DNA from: Mollicutes bacterium
Lineage (GTDB): Bacteria; Bacillota_I; Bacilli_A; Izemoplasmatales; Izemoplasmataceae
Assembly (NCBI GenBank): GCA_003553945.1
Contig: PWEL01000029.1
Location: 1-60,980, forward strand
Length of the DNA: 60,980 nt
Direction of reading: 5' to 3'
Part shown: piece by piece, positions 23,681-32,222 of the stretch
Layout: every line of letters starts with the position of its first letter
Numbering within the stretch: position 1 is the stretch's first letter
The notes under the pieces: model-generated
Databases searched by the model: none
What the model was told of the DNA's origin: nothing
The model's input: the letters and a program-made list of their open reading frames with translations, nothing else
Program-made: the position numbers and the translations under genes

Positions 23681-25280
23681 GAACGATGAAATGGAGCGCC
23701 ATCGCAGCCATGTAAAGAACAAACACATAGTTCGCCGTCTCGAATGAAGGACGGAATCCGCGGAGTCTTTGGATGAGTGAACCATCTTTCTTGATAATCA
23801 GACGGAATATAAGATACCCTGCTATAAGATAGAGCGCATATTCAAGGATGCCTCTTGCACTCAGAATCGATACATGAGATATATCGACAGTGAAGAAAAA
23901 GTCTGAAAGCGGGGCGAAAAAGACCCCGAACACCAGACATAGGATCGAAAGAATCGCCAAGGCCACATAGGGTGGTCTTTTTTTAACCGCATAACTCAAA
24001 GGCTTCTCTCCGAAGAATATCTGGGAAGCCTTTATGAATGAGGCCGCCGTCCCTATATTCACCGCGAATAACGCTGCATACTGAAAGGGGTTCGCTTCAA
24101 TCCCGTATTTAATGATGGACTTGCTGATATAGCCATTGAACAAAGGCGCCCCCGTAATTGAGAGCATGCCGATGATCATCATTGCGCTGACGAACGGCAT
24201 GGTTTTCATGACCCCACGAATCTCGCTGACATTCTTTGTCCTGTAGACTTTAATGATCACGCCGGCGCACAGGAAGAGAAGACTTTTGAACATGCCATGA
24301 TGGAACGCGTGCAATAAGCCGCCGTGCGCAGTCATGGCATCAACTTGCGCCAATCCCATAAACACAATGCCAACCTGCGAGACGGTGTGGTAGGCGAGAA
24401 TCTGCTTGATGTCCTTTTGTGAAAGCGCGAATACGACACCGACGATTGCTGTCAAGGCCCCGATGATGAAGAAAAAGTCCACATAATCGAGTGATAATGC
24501 CGCGAACATCTGATTCATGCGGATGAACAGATAGACACCTGATTTGACGATAAGGCCGCTGAGGAGTGCGCTCACAGCGGATTGGGCCGCTCCGTGAGCT
24601 TTCGGAAGCCATGTGTAGACCGGAAAGATCGCTGCCTTGATACTGATGCCGGCCATCATAAGGATATAGGCAAGCTGGACGAGCCTTTCGGAATCCATCG
24701 CCTCCATATTATCTCGAATATGGAGGAGATTGATGGTGCCGAACACATTATATAGCAGGAGTACACCGATGAGGAACATAAGAATACCGCTCGTATTGAT
24801 CAACAGGTAGTAGATTGCCGCCCTTAATGAACTGCCGGTCTTTTTAAACCCCACTAGGACTGTCGCGACAATGGTGGTCAATTCAATGAATACGAAAAGG
24901 TTGAACAGATCATTCGTCTGCAGAAGACCGAAGAACACGCCTTGCAGAAAGAGAAAGAAAAACAGGAAACTATGGTCTGTTTTCCTAGGTTCATATTTAT
25001 AGAAAAGCACCACCCACCAAAGCAGAATGGTGAGAAAGATAAAAGACATGCTCAGTCGGTCATTGGCAAGTGTAATGCCAATGTGTTCCGGCCATCCGCC
25101 CAGAACAAACGCACCACTTGCAAAGTCGTCACGGAAAACAAAAAAATATGAGACCGCCAAGACGGTGATAAGGGTCTGGGCAAGGAAGGCTAGCAGGTAC
25201 ATCCTTTCATTTCTGAACATCAGGATCAGGATGCCTGTCACAACAGGGATCAAAACCAGGAAGGCTGGCACATATATCAT
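23676..25280 (-). CDS. mrpD: Mrp-type antiporter subunit D (NuoM/N-like proton channel)
   Basis: ATG 25280 overlaps the mrpC stop. 534 residues with about 14 membrane helices. Central blocks are those of the proton-translocating NADH-quinone oxidoreductase M/N family: AGISIKAAIFPVYTWLPKAHGAAQSAVSALLSG with the buried Lys, then LAYHTVSQVGIVFMG and LLHAFHHGMFKSLLFLCAG (listed here as blocks of key residues K, H and E). It should be the main ion-pumping subunit. It is the last gene of the operon and ends at a terminator. Confidence 0.92.
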   Translation of the reverse strand: MIYVPAFLVLIPVVTGILILMFRNERMYLLAFLAQTLITVLAVSYFFVFRDDFASGAFVLGGWPEHIGITLANDRLSMSFIFLTILLWWVVLFYKYEPRKTDHSFLFFFLFLQGVFFGLLQTNDLFNLFVFIELTTIVATVLVGFKKTGSSLRAAIYYLLINTSGILMFLIGVLLLYNVFGTINLLHIRDNMEAMDSERLVQLAYILMMAGISIKAAIFPVYTWLPKAHGAAQSAVSALLSGLIVKSGVYLFIRMNQMFAALSLDYVDFFFIIGALTAIVGVVFALSQKDIKQILAYHTVSQVGIVFMGLAQVDAMTAHGGLLHAFHHGMFKSLLFLCAGVIIKVYRTKNVSEIRGVMKTMPFVSAMMIIGMLSITGAPLFNGYISKSIIKYGIEANPFQYAALFAVNIGTAASFIKASQIFFGEKPLSYAVKKRPPYVALAILSILCLVFGVFFAPLSDFFFTVDISHVSILSARGILEYALYLIAGYLIFRLIIKKDGSLIQRLRGFRPSFETANYVFVLYMAAMALHFIVL

Positions 25281-25612
25281 TTGACATCTTCCCTTCTCAG
25301 TATCTGAGCCCATTCCGTCGATCCGTAGTGATGGAAGACCTTGATACAGATAATAAGTGCTAGAGCAGTGACGGCCGAGCCGATAACAATAGTGGTGATC
25401 ATCAGTGCATGCGGGAGCGGGTCGACAATAGCTGCCACATCTTCGCTGACAATGGGAATGGCACCGCCTTCATAATTTGCAAAATTCAAAAAGAGCAATA
25501 TGACGCCTGATTCTATAATCGTCACACAGAAGACACTCTTTATTATATTCTTACTCGTGGCCAGTCCATAAAGTCCAATCAACACGACAATGAAAGTCAA
25601 TACAGGATTCAT
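25277..25612 (-). CDS. mrpC: Mrp-type antiporter subunit C (NuoK-like)
   Basis: ATG 25612 has GGAGGGG 6 nt upstream. 111 residues and three membrane helices; IGLYGLATSKNIIKSVFCVTIIESG and DPLPHALMITTIVIG carry the NuoK-like Glu and the DPLPQALVLTAIVIG-type block (here His in place of Gln). It overlaps both neighbours by a few bases, as expected of a multi-subunit complex made from one mRNA. Confidence 0.9.
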   Translation of the reverse strand: MNPVLTFIVVLIGLYGLATSKNIIKSVFCVTIIESGVILLFLNFANYEGGAIPIVSEDVAAIVDPLPHALMITTIVIGSAVTALALIICIKVFHHYGSTEWAQILRREDVK

Positions 25613-26304
25613 CAGCGCCCCTCCTTCAAGAAAGCAGTGAAGATAGCCCAAAGACAGAGCGCTACATTGATACCGATCAGGATGTCAAGTGCAATGATAT
25701 AGATATATTTGGACATGGTCGGTGCGTCGACCGCCATGAAATTTGTGAAAATCTCCCCCCGCGTTATAAGGCTGATCGAAGCTGTAAGAACAATGCCGAG
25801 ATAAGCGAATTTCACAACAGCCACAATCAGACTGATGTCCGTCTTGCGTTCAAGATTGATGTAATAAAGTAAAAGAATCGCTGTCGCAACGACTGCGCCG
25901 CCTTGAAATCCACCACCCGGCGTTAGATGCCCATTGAGGATAATGAAGAAACCCAACATGAGCAACAATGGAAAAACAAAACGCGAAAGTGTGACGAACA
26001 ACTCAGGGGTTTTATATTTATCCAGCATGAAATGTGCATTGCGCTCTTCAAAATCATGCCGGCTGATCCAGATCACGCCGGACACCGCGACGAGAAGGAT
26101 GCCTGCTTCAAACAAACTGTCGAAAAGACGATAGTCCAGAAGAATCGCAGTGATAAGGTTTGAAGAGCCGGTGTCATCCAGACCATGTTCGAAGAAATAG
26201 AGTTTTGCATCATTTTTGAAAAGATCCTCCATCTCCTCCATGGAGAGGAAAAACATCACAAACAGAATCCCCAGCGCAGCTACAAGTATTATTTTCCTAC
26301 TCAC
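25612..26304 (-). CDS. MbhE-MrpB fusion antiporter subunit
   Basis: Two parts. The first ~85 residues match MbhE, the C-terminal MrpA-like piece (SNLITAILLDYRLFDSLFEAGILLVAV pattern). From about residue 95 the MrpB/MbhF domain follows with NGHLTPGGGFQGGAV, its signature. I place the start at GTG 26304 because GGAG lies 10 nt before it; an in-frame GTG at 26313 is too close to that site. It overlaps the preceding gene. The fusion covers the junction that other operons code as two genes. Confidence 0.85.
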   Translation of the reverse strand: MSRKIILVAALGILFVMFFLSMEEMEDLFKNDAKLYFFEHGLDDTGSSNLITAILLDYRLFDSLFEAGILLVAVSGVIWISRHDFEERNAHFMLDKYKTPELFVTLSRFVFPLLLMLGFFIILNGHLTPGGGFQGGAVVATAILLLYYINLERKTDISLIVAVVKFAYLGIVLTASISLITRGEIFTNFMAVDAPTMSKYIYIIALDILIGINVALCLWAIFTAFLKEGR

Positions 26305-26878
26305 CAAAACCACGCTCCGTAAATGTATGGACCTCTATATCATCGTAATCTTCCGCCATCTGTGCAAGCTTCGTCATCAGAAGGCTTGATTCTTTTCCTT
26401 TCAATTGATATACACCTTTTTCCTCGTCCCTTGAAACAATAAGGTCCACATTTGTCTTTTCACATATGACCTTGTCAGGGCCCGCTTCCCAGCTGCAAAG
26501 CCCAGGGTCGTTACAGATGTTGAGTTCGAGATGGTAGTAATCCGTGAATCGTTTCAACAATACATAGCCTATGCCGGTAAAATCATTATTGCTGATGATG
26601 AAATCATCCATCGCCCTGTCTAGAACAATGAACTCCCGTTGCCTTGAGATGCTGATCACATAAATAAGCGGGATGATCGCCGCTCCGATCGCTACTTCCG
26701 CAATAGCGACATCCGGCGCATGGTTGATGACATATAATCCGGATACGACCAAAGAGAACGCTACTACAAGAAGCACGATAGTACTGTTGTTCTTCTGAAG
26801 GACCACAACAACCGCAATCGCAATCAGCATGAACTGAAGCACATATGCAATGATATCAATCCACATCAGATCATTCAT
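26297..26878 (-). CDS. DUF4040/MbhD-like antiporter subunit with soluble C-terminal domain
   Basis: 193 residues from ATG 26878. The first ~80 residues are three membrane helices with the DUF4040/MbhD block NHAPDVAIAEVAIGAAIIPL, equivalent to part of the MrpA C-terminus. The last ~110 residues are soluble and unlike standard MbhD: they include CNDPGLC (two cysteines) and a charged alpha/beta-like stretch ending HTFTERGFGE. The extra domain may be a sensor or a contact site; I do not recognise it. It overlaps mrpG by 8 bp. Confidence 0.8.
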   Translation of the reverse strand: MNDLMWIDIIAYVLQFMLIAIAVVVVLQKNNSTIVLLVVAFSLVVSGLYVINHAPDVAIAEVAIGAAIIPLIYVISISRQREFIVLDRAMDDFIISNNDFTGIGYVLLKRFTDYYHLELNICNDPGLCSWEAGPDKVICEKTNVDLIVSRDEEKGVYQLKGKESSLLMTKLAQMAEDYDDIEVHTFTERGFGE

Positions 26879-27215
26879 AGTTTCCACCCTCTTTATCCTC
26901 AAGACGGGCAATGGGAACGCCGGTCAAATAGGCGCTCCGAGCATTGACGTGTGCACTCACTGGCCCACTCAAAAGATGAAACGCAAGCAAAAGCAAGTAA
27001 CGAATCAAATGCTGGAAACAAAAATACGGGAAATCCCCCTCATAACAAACGATTGATAACGTTATCAGCCCCAATGCCAGAAAAAGGTGAGCAACTGTAT
27101 CGATCAATGTTGCAGAAAGCATGCGGGTATAGATGTTCTTCACTCTCAAAAGCGCTATGACACCGCATGCGACTAAAAACCAGCTTAAAACGATCAAAAC
27201 GGCGGCGAGTATCAT
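26871..27215 (-). CDS. mrpG: Mrp-type antiporter subunit G
   Basis: 114 residues, three membrane helices. The block VKNIYTRMLSATLIDTVAHLF resembles the standard G-subunit pattern (DxYTRxHAxTxxxTLG), here diverged with Ile-Asp-Thr. The ATG overlaps the mrpF stop by 4 bp. In Mrp complexes G is a small subunit needed for assembly. Confidence 0.82.
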   Translation of the reverse strand: MILAAVLIVLSWFLVACGVIALLRVKNIYTRMLSATLIDTVAHLFLALGLITLSIVCYEGDFPYFCFQHLIRYLLLLAFHLLSGPVSAHVNARSAYLTGVPIARLEDKEGGNYE

Positions 27216-27499
27216 TTTTCACGCCCCCCGGACATAATAAATTTGGACAGCAACGTAATCGTCAGAAACCCTGTCAATCCAAGGACCAAGGCCATGTCAA
27301 GCATGAAGACGCTCCCTGTGATCATGGCATACACGACAACCAGCATCATTATTTTAATGCTGAGAAGGTTGACCATCAGGATACGGTCCCAGATCGTCGG
27401 GCCGATGATGAAGCGTATCAGAACCGCGAGTACACCGATAATCAACACAAAAAAAGTTATTTGCAGCATAATCTCAATGAAGCCAGGCAGTTCAATCAT
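27212..27499 (-). CDS. mrpF: Mrp-type antiporter subunit F
   Basis: 95 residues, three membrane helices. FIIGPTIWDRILMVNLLSIK is the F-subunit signature (RxxxGPTxxDRxxAxD type, with Asn for the last Asp). The ATG overlaps the mrpE stop by 4 bp. Confidence 0.87.
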   Translation of the reverse strand: MIELPGFIEIMLQITFFVLIIGVLAVLIRFIIGPTIWDRILMVNLLSIKIMMLVVVYAMITGSVFMLDMALVLGLTGFLTITLLSKFIMSGGREK

Positions 27500-28008
27500 G
27501 ATGAATCCTCTTTTCTATATTGTTTCAACGTTCCTTCAAAACGTTTCCGTATCACCTTTTCGAGGTGATCCCTGGTCGCTTCCTCCGAAGCGATCGTCAA
27601 CACTGTCACCGTCTTTTCATCTTTATTGCTCTCAACAGTCATTGTCCCAGGTGTCAGTGTAATCGAATTCGCAATAATGCCCAATTCCACATCATCTTTT
27701 ACATCGAGTTTCATCGTGAATACAACAGGTGCGTAACGTTTGAAAAACAGAACCGCCAGAAACTGAAGCGCCGATCTAAAGACCGTGACCAAAAGCATGA
27801 CAATATAGCGAAAGATGCGGGGTGGATGAAAAGGACGATATGACTTGTCGCCGCCTCCGTAGAAGACTCCATACGCCATGATACTGAGCACCAAAGAAAC
27901 AACCCCTCCCTTTATAAGAGAAAGGGGATCGAGACTGGAACTCAAAAAAAGCCAGAAAACAAATAACAATAAAAATAACTTGTATCGAGCACGTATATAT
28001 TCCAACAT
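27496..28008 (-). CDS. mrpE: Mrp-type antiporter subunit E
   Basis: I use the ATG at 28008, which starts MLEYIRARYK just ahead of the first hydrophobic helix and follows a GGGGTGG site. 170 residues. The typical E-subunit block ANSITLTPGTMTV is present near residue 115, followed by a soluble ferredoxin-like tail. It is the first gene of the antiporter operon, about 35 nt after a good promoter. Confidence 0.9.
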   Translation of the reverse strand: MLEYIRARYKLFLLLFVFWLFLSSSLDPLSLIKGGVVSLVLSIMAYGVFYGGGDKSYRPFHPPRIFRYIVMLLVTVFRSALQFLAVLFFKRYAPVVFTMKLDVKDDVELGIIANSITLTPGTMTVESNKDEKTVTVLTIASEEATRDHLEKVIRKRFEGTLKQYRKEDSS

Positions 28009-28044
28009 GCCACGCCACCCCTTGCTGTTTGAAAAATCACAGCC

Positions 28045-28073
28045 ATTATAACAGACATTCACGATGCAGACAA
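28045..28073 (-). promoter_or_regulatory. Promoter of the antiporter operon
   Basis: Minus strand TTGTCT (28073-28068), 17 bp, TATAAT (28050-28045) with TGT before it (extended -10). It lies right behind the NUDIX stop, so the antiporter genes form their own transcript. Confidence 0.75.
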
Positions 28074-28079
28074 CGAAAG

Positions 28080-28616
28080 TTACCTATCGGCAGCCATCAA
28101 TAAGGCCACTACCGTCTTCGCATCCATGATATCCCCCTGCTTCGCCATCGCGAGAGCCTCCTCGAAAGGCATTTTAACTATCTCAAGGTACTCATCGTCG
28201 TCCCCGAGCACATCGCGCCCCGTGGGATAGACGTCGTAGGCCGCATAGATATCGATTCTTTCATTGGAGAAGCCGATGGCGGAATAGATGCTCGTAAGCC
28301 AGGTGAGCGCATCGCTGACATGTCCGGTCTCCTCCTCGAGCTCCCGCAATGCGCACCGCCTGCCATCCTCACCTTTTTCATCCTTCTTGCCCGCGGGAAT
28401 CTCAAGGGAATCAATCCCGGCAACGTAGCGATGCTGCTTCACGAGGATGACATCGCCTTTTCGCGTGAACGGGAGCACAGCGGCGGCGCCGTCATGATCG
28501 ACAACGACACGTCTGCCGCGCTTCCCCCCGGGAAGCGTGACATCATCTTCATAGACACGCAGGAACGGACATTCATATTTCAATCTTCGCGCGACCTTCT
28601 TCTCTCTTCTGACCAC
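28080..28616 (-). CDS. NUDIX hydrolase, ADP-ribose pyrophosphatase type
   Basis: 178 residues from a GTG at 28616 with AAGGAG 9 nt upstream. The Nudix box is complete: G-x5-E-x7-RELEEETG (GKKDEKGEDGRRCALRELEE, then ETGH). KQHRYVAGIDSLEIPAG before it is typical of ADP-ribose/NudF-type enzymes. It cleaves ADP-ribose or similar nucleoside diphosphates. Downstream of a membrane protein gene in the same direction. Confidence 0.88.
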   Translation of the reverse strand: MVRREKKVARRLKYECPFLRVYEDDVTLPGGKRGRRVVVDHDGAAAVLPFTRKGDVILVKQHRYVAGIDSLEIPAGKKDEKGEDGRRCALRELEEETGHVSDALTWLTSIYSAIGFSNERIDIYAAYDVYPTGRDVLGDDDEYLEIVKMPFEEALAMAKQGDIMDAKTVVALLMAADR

Positions 28617-28655
28617 CGGGCATCTCTCCTTGAAAGTACAATTCTCTGAACTTTA

Positions 28656-29072
28656 TCAAGTGATAAGTGTGAGGACGATGGGCAACATCACCAGATAAAG
28701 CCCCCACAGAAACATCCGCGTCGTCCAGAACATGAAAGCATGTCGGACCGCTATCAATAGGGGCATAGCTAAAAGCGCCACATAGCCGGCAAACATCAAA
28801 AGCCGCATCATCCAGATATTCTCGATGAATGACGACTCATTGACCACATGATACGAGAAAACCATGCTGATGAGGACGAAACTGAGCAGCGAGAATGCGA
28901 ACACCAATGTCCCCACTGTAAGGTAGTCGGCCAGCTCCAAGCCCTCGCTGACAATCTTCGTCGTCATAAACAGTATGGCATACACCATGATCAAAAGAAG
29001 TAAAAGCCTTAGTATCGTGTGACTCAGAAGTTCAGATAATTCCGCCACTATCGGGTCATACGGAGTTGTCAT
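28656..29072 (-). CDS. Uncharacterised membrane protein (four helices)
   Basis: ATG 29072 has GGGAG 8 nt upstream. 138 residues; after a short acidic start (TTPYDPIVAELSELL) there are four hydrophobic helices. No family recognised. It lies between an aldo/keto reductase and the NUDIX gene, all on the minus strand with short gaps, so probably one transcript. Confidence 0.65.
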   Translation of the reverse strand: MTTPYDPIVAELSELLSHTILRLLLLLIMVYAILFMTTKIVSEGLELADYLTVGTLVFAFSLLSFVLISMVFSYHVVNESSFIENIWMMRLLMFAGYVALLAMPLLIAVRHAFMFWTTRMFLWGLYLVMLPIVLTLIT

Positions 29073-29128
29073 GTCGTCCACTCCCTCTCTTTTCATTCCG
29101 GGCGCCACCCTGAATCAGGCGTCTACGG

Positions 29129-30274
29129 TCATTCATCCTTGAGACGCCCGTAAAGACTCTCTATCTCCCGCATGCGGGCAGGAATATCGATGCCCTGCGG
29201 ACAGTGCTCAAGACAGACGCCGCAGTCGATGCACACTGAGGCGGCGCCGTCCTTGTTTTCATACCTTCTGACGAACCCGTTCTCGTTTTCAGAGATCGCA
29301 TAATCATTGTAGAGCGTGAACACCCCCGGGATGTCGACACCTTCAGGGCACGGCATGCAATAGCCGCAATCCGTGCAGGGGATGGTGCGTTTCTTGAGGA
29401 AGGCTTCAAGCGCGTCATCGATGACGCGCTGTTCTGAAGCCGAGATGGGCTTGAAGTCCGTGAGCGTCTCGATATTGTCCTTCGTCTGCTCCATGTCAGA
29501 CATGCCGCTCAGCACCACCATCACATTGGGAAGCGACGCCACGTAGCGTATCGCCCATGAAGCGATGCTCACATCGGGGTCATGAGCTTTAAAGATGTTC
29601 CTGGACTCTTCACTCAAAGAAGCGAGCGTCCCGCCACGGACTGGTTCCATCACAATGCAAGGAACCCCGTATTCCTCGACAATCTCATACTGGCGCTTCG
29701 CATCCTGATGCGTCCAGTCGAGATAATTGATCTGGAGCTGCACGAAATCCCATTCGTAGGCGTGGATGATGGTCTCTAGCACATCAGGCGTGTCGTGAAA
29801 AGAGAATCCGAGATAGCGAATCCTCCCCTCGCGCTTCATCTCATAGAGAAACTCCATCACGGCGGGCAGCTTGAATGTCTCGAACATCTTCTCATTCAAG
29901 GCATGGGCGAGGTAGTAGTCAAAATACTCGACCTGGCAGCGCTCGAGCTGTTCATAGAAGATGCGCCGCGCATCCTCGACGGACTCGATCTCCCATCCGG
30001 GCATCTTCGACGCCAGATAGAAGGAGTCGCGGGGATACTTGGAGAGCACGCGCCCCACAAAGGGCTCCGAGAGACCATGATGATAGGGATACGCCGTGTC
30101 GAAGTAATCGACGCCCCTTTCATACGCATAATCCAGCATCGCTTCCGCACGTTCCTCATCGATATCGGGTGCATCCTCGTTGAGCTTGGGGAAGCGCATG
30201 CAGCCGAACCCCAGAAGCGAGGGCGTCTCTTCGATGCCTTTGAATCCCTTTTTCCTATAGACCTTTCGAGCCAT
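29129..30274 (-). CDS. Aldo/keto reductase with C-terminal 2[4Fe-4S] ferredoxin domain
   Basis: 381 residues. The barrel shows LGFGCMRFP (22-30), YFDTAYPYH (catalytic Asp and Tyr), SKMPGW (Lys) and YYLAHAL (His). The C-terminal domain has two cysteine sets, CTDCGYCMPCPEGVDIP and CIDCGVCLEHCPQGIDIP, spaced as in [4Fe-4S] ferredoxins. This fused type is common in anaerobes and may pass electrons between ferredoxin and a carbonyl substrate. GAGGAGGG ribosome site. Confidence 0.9.
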   Translation of the reverse strand: MARKVYRKKGFKGIEETPSLLGFGCMRFPKLNEDAPDIDEERAEAMLDYAYERGVDYFDTAYPYHHGLSEPFVGRVLSKYPRDSFYLASKMPGWEIESVEDARRIFYEQLERCQVEYFDYYLAHALNEKMFETFKLPAVMEFLYEMKREGRIRYLGFSFHDTPDVLETIIHAYEWDFVQLQINYLDWTHQDAKRQYEIVEEYGVPCIVMEPVRGGTLASLSEESRNIFKAHDPDVSIASWAIRYVASLPNVMVVLSGMSDMEQTKDNIETLTDFKPISASEQRVIDDALEAFLKKRTIPCTDCGYCMPCPEGVDIPGVFTLYNDYAISENENGFVRRYENKDGAASVCIDCGVCLEHCPQGIDIPARMREIESLYGRLKDE

Positions 30275-30286
30275 GAAAACCCTCCT

Positions 30287-30838
30287 CTATTTTATGACAC
30301 GCTTCAATGTCGTACCGAGCATGTCGGTGACGGCTTCGCACACCACGCGGTAGTGCGGAGCATATCGCCTCTTGAACGGTTCACTATGCGGGATCGGACG
30401 AAGCCCTTCCGCTTTGTAATGCGCTACGAAAGTTTGAACCTGTCTACAGCTGAAGGGCATGCACCCTTCGTCCGCCATCTTGAGAAGCGCCTTTATCTGC
30501 GCATCAAAACGTCGCTTCCCCTCCATGGATTCAACGGAATAACTCATCGAGCGCTCGAACATAAGCGCCAGTTCATCAAGTGTCAATATCCCCTCACGCA
30601 CCAGGCCCAGATGCGCCCGGAAATAGCCATGGCCTATCTTCTCAAGACAAGCAGGACTGCTTGTCATCGCCTGGTATTCCCCTTCTAGATATGCACGCAC
30701 TTCCCTCGAGGAGGGCGCGGAGAAATGCGCAGGACCGAAACTGTTCTGATAGAAGAGTTTCAGAAAATCCTGGACCTCCATGTGCGGATAACGTCTCAGA
30801 TGCGTGATGATGATCTGCCTTGGATTCTGCACACTCAT
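30287..30838 (-). CDS. Uncharacterised protein (YQNSFGPAH motif)
   Basis: 183 residues, soluble, helical by composition. The segment FLKLFYQNSFGPAHF (about 25-39) and the later IGHGYFRAHLGL resemble a conserved but unnamed Bacillota protein family that I know only as hypothetical. It is 12 bp upstream of the aldo/keto reductase and overlaps the preceding gene by 4 bp, so the three are co-transcribed. No catalytic motif identified. Confidence 0.7.
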   Translation of the reverse strand: MSVQNPRQIIITHLRRYPHMEVQDFLKLFYQNSFGPAHFSAPSSREVRAYLEGEYQAMTSSPACLEKIGHGYFRAHLGLVREGILTLDELALMFERSMSYSVESMEGKRRFDAQIKALLKMADEGCMPFSCRQVQTFVAHYKAEGLRPIPHSEPFKRRYAPHYRVVCEAVTDMLGTTLKRVIK

Positions 30839-31926
30839 CCCCTCTTCAATAGATAACTGAAGACACCCGACTTTGGTATATCAATAACGCCACGCTCGGC
30901 GAGCGTGTCCGTAAGTGCCGTATAGAAGAAATGATACCACCAGATGAAGAACGATGCGAAGGAAACTTCTTCGTCATATCCCATGCGCCGGTAATGCATC
31001 TCGAGTTGTGGACGCGCCCTCTCGAAGAGCGCGAGGAGACCATCCTCCAAAGTACCGGCGATGCGTGCGAGACGGGCTTCATCACCAGGCTTGAAAAGGG
31101 GCATGGAGAACCTTCCGTTCTCCATGAGGCCGAGCGCTTCGAAACCGCGGACCTCGGAGGCCTCCAGCGTAAGTGTTTCCTGAACGGCCTCCATATAGCG
31201 CTTCAAGAGCCTGGTCTTTACCTCATGCAGCGTCCCGTCAAAGTGCGCGGAGAAGAGACGTCTCAAGTCGCCGATTCCGGCCGAGAGAAAATGCAGGGCG
31301 TTACGGCGATTGCCGTAGACGGACAACACCATGTCCTCGAAACGCTCGAACTGATTGCCGTAGATGCCGAATGCCTCTTTATCCGGGTCGGTCTTTTCCT
31401 GCACGGAATAGTAATAGCGGCCACCTTTGCGTTTCGGACGCGGACTATTAAGAAACCTACGTTCCATCGCGTCAAGCTGAAGGACATCCAGTGCCACCGT
31501 GCTGAGAAGAAAAAAGCTGATATCGGAGAAAGCGAAGGGGTGTAAGCTTTCAATGCCATCCGCGATGGTCCGGATGTCCTTTAGTTTTTCTTCCACGAGC
31601 TCGGCGCCCTCTTCCAGTAACTCATCCGATAAAGTGAAAAGCGCCTTTCCTTCATCGCGCGTGATCACCATGCAGAGCGGTCGGAGCGTCTCTTCCTGCA
31701 CCAGCCCCTCGCGCACCAGACTATCCAGCGCCCCGTCAAGCTCCGGCCTTGAAAGCGAGAAATGCTTTCTAGTCCCATCCAGGGAGAGGCGCTTGTGAAG
31801 CGCGACAAGGATCTCGTTCAGACGCCCCTCCTCCATGGAGACAGCCGGACCGTTCTCGCCGTCGGCGATGCGCTTGCCTTCAAATGCATGTCGATACACG
31901 TCGGAAAAATCCTCTCGCCGGGACAT
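30835..31926 (-). CDS. Uncharacterised 363-residue protein
   Basis: ATG 31926, ribosome site GGAAG. The N-terminal part (residues about 40-110) reads like a winged helix (LSLDGTRKHFSLSRPELDGAL, then LVREGLVQEE), the middle has RRYYYS-like aromatic stretches, and the C-terminus is helical with FASFFIWWYHFFYTAL near residue 330. I do not recognise a family. It begins a transcript with the 183-residue gene (overlap ATGA) and the aldo/keto reductase. Confidence 0.65.
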   Translation of the reverse strand: MSRREDFSDVYRHAFEGKRIADGENGPAVSMEEGRLNEILVALHKRLSLDGTRKHFSLSRPELDGALDSLVREGLVQEETLRPLCMVITRDEGKALFTLSDELLEEGAELVEEKLKDIRTIADGIESLHPFAFSDISFFLLSTVALDVLQLDAMERRFLNSPRPKRKGGRYYYSVQEKTDPDKEAFGIYGNQFERFEDMVLSVYGNRRNALHFLSAGIGDLRRLFSAHFDGTLHEVKTRLLKRYMEAVQETLTLEASEVRGFEALGLMENGRFSMPLFKPGDEARLARIAGTLEDGLLALFERARPQLEMHYRRMGYDEEVSFASFFIWWYHFFYTALTDTLAERGVIDIPKSGVFSYLLKRG

Positions 31927-31966
31927 ACCTTCACTTCCTTATACTGTATTTGAACCATGCACATTC

Positions 31967-31995
31967 ATTCTACGTCAACTGTACCGTCCTTGCAA
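31967..31995 (-). promoter_or_regulatory. Promoter upstream of the 363-residue protein gene
   Basis: Minus strand TTGCAA (31995-31990), 17 bp, TAGAAT (31972-31967), about 40 nt before the ATG at 31926. Confidence 0.55.
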
Positions 31996-32052
31996 CTGCG
32001 CGTTCACTTTAAAATATCGATTGTATTCCCCCGCACGCGGATGACGCCCTCT

Positions 32053-32211
32053 TCACTTAGCTTCTACATCCCTCACCATCGTGCGCCGGCCGATATTGAG
32101 ACAGTCCGCAAGCGCTTGTCGGGAGGAAGGACGTTCGTCGGCCAGAGGTTTCCGTCTCTCACAGGCACGCTCGAAATAGCCGAGTGGCTTTTCCGACCGG
32201 CTTTCTGAACA
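32053..32211 (-). pseudogene. Helix-turn-helix protein remnant (no start codon)
   Basis: A 52-codon open frame on the minus strand directly after a TGA. Its end reads SRQALADCLNIGRRTMVRDVEA, which has the shape of a DNA-binding helix-turn-helix (S-R-Q-x-L-A-D, turn, I-G-x-R-T). There is no ATG/GTG ahead of the HTH in this frame; a start at 32212 exists one frame over (MFRKPV...), so a frameshift or a 5' deletion would explain it. It lies between the Memo-AMMECR1 gene and the next promoter, a 296-bp stretch with no intact gene. Confidence 0.45.
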
Positions 32212-32222
32212 TCAACACGGTT

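Noticed and set aside
31957-32208. Plus-strand 83-codon frame opposite the HTH remnant
   Set aside because: No ribosome site or family features; the minus strand carries the recognisable HTH pattern.
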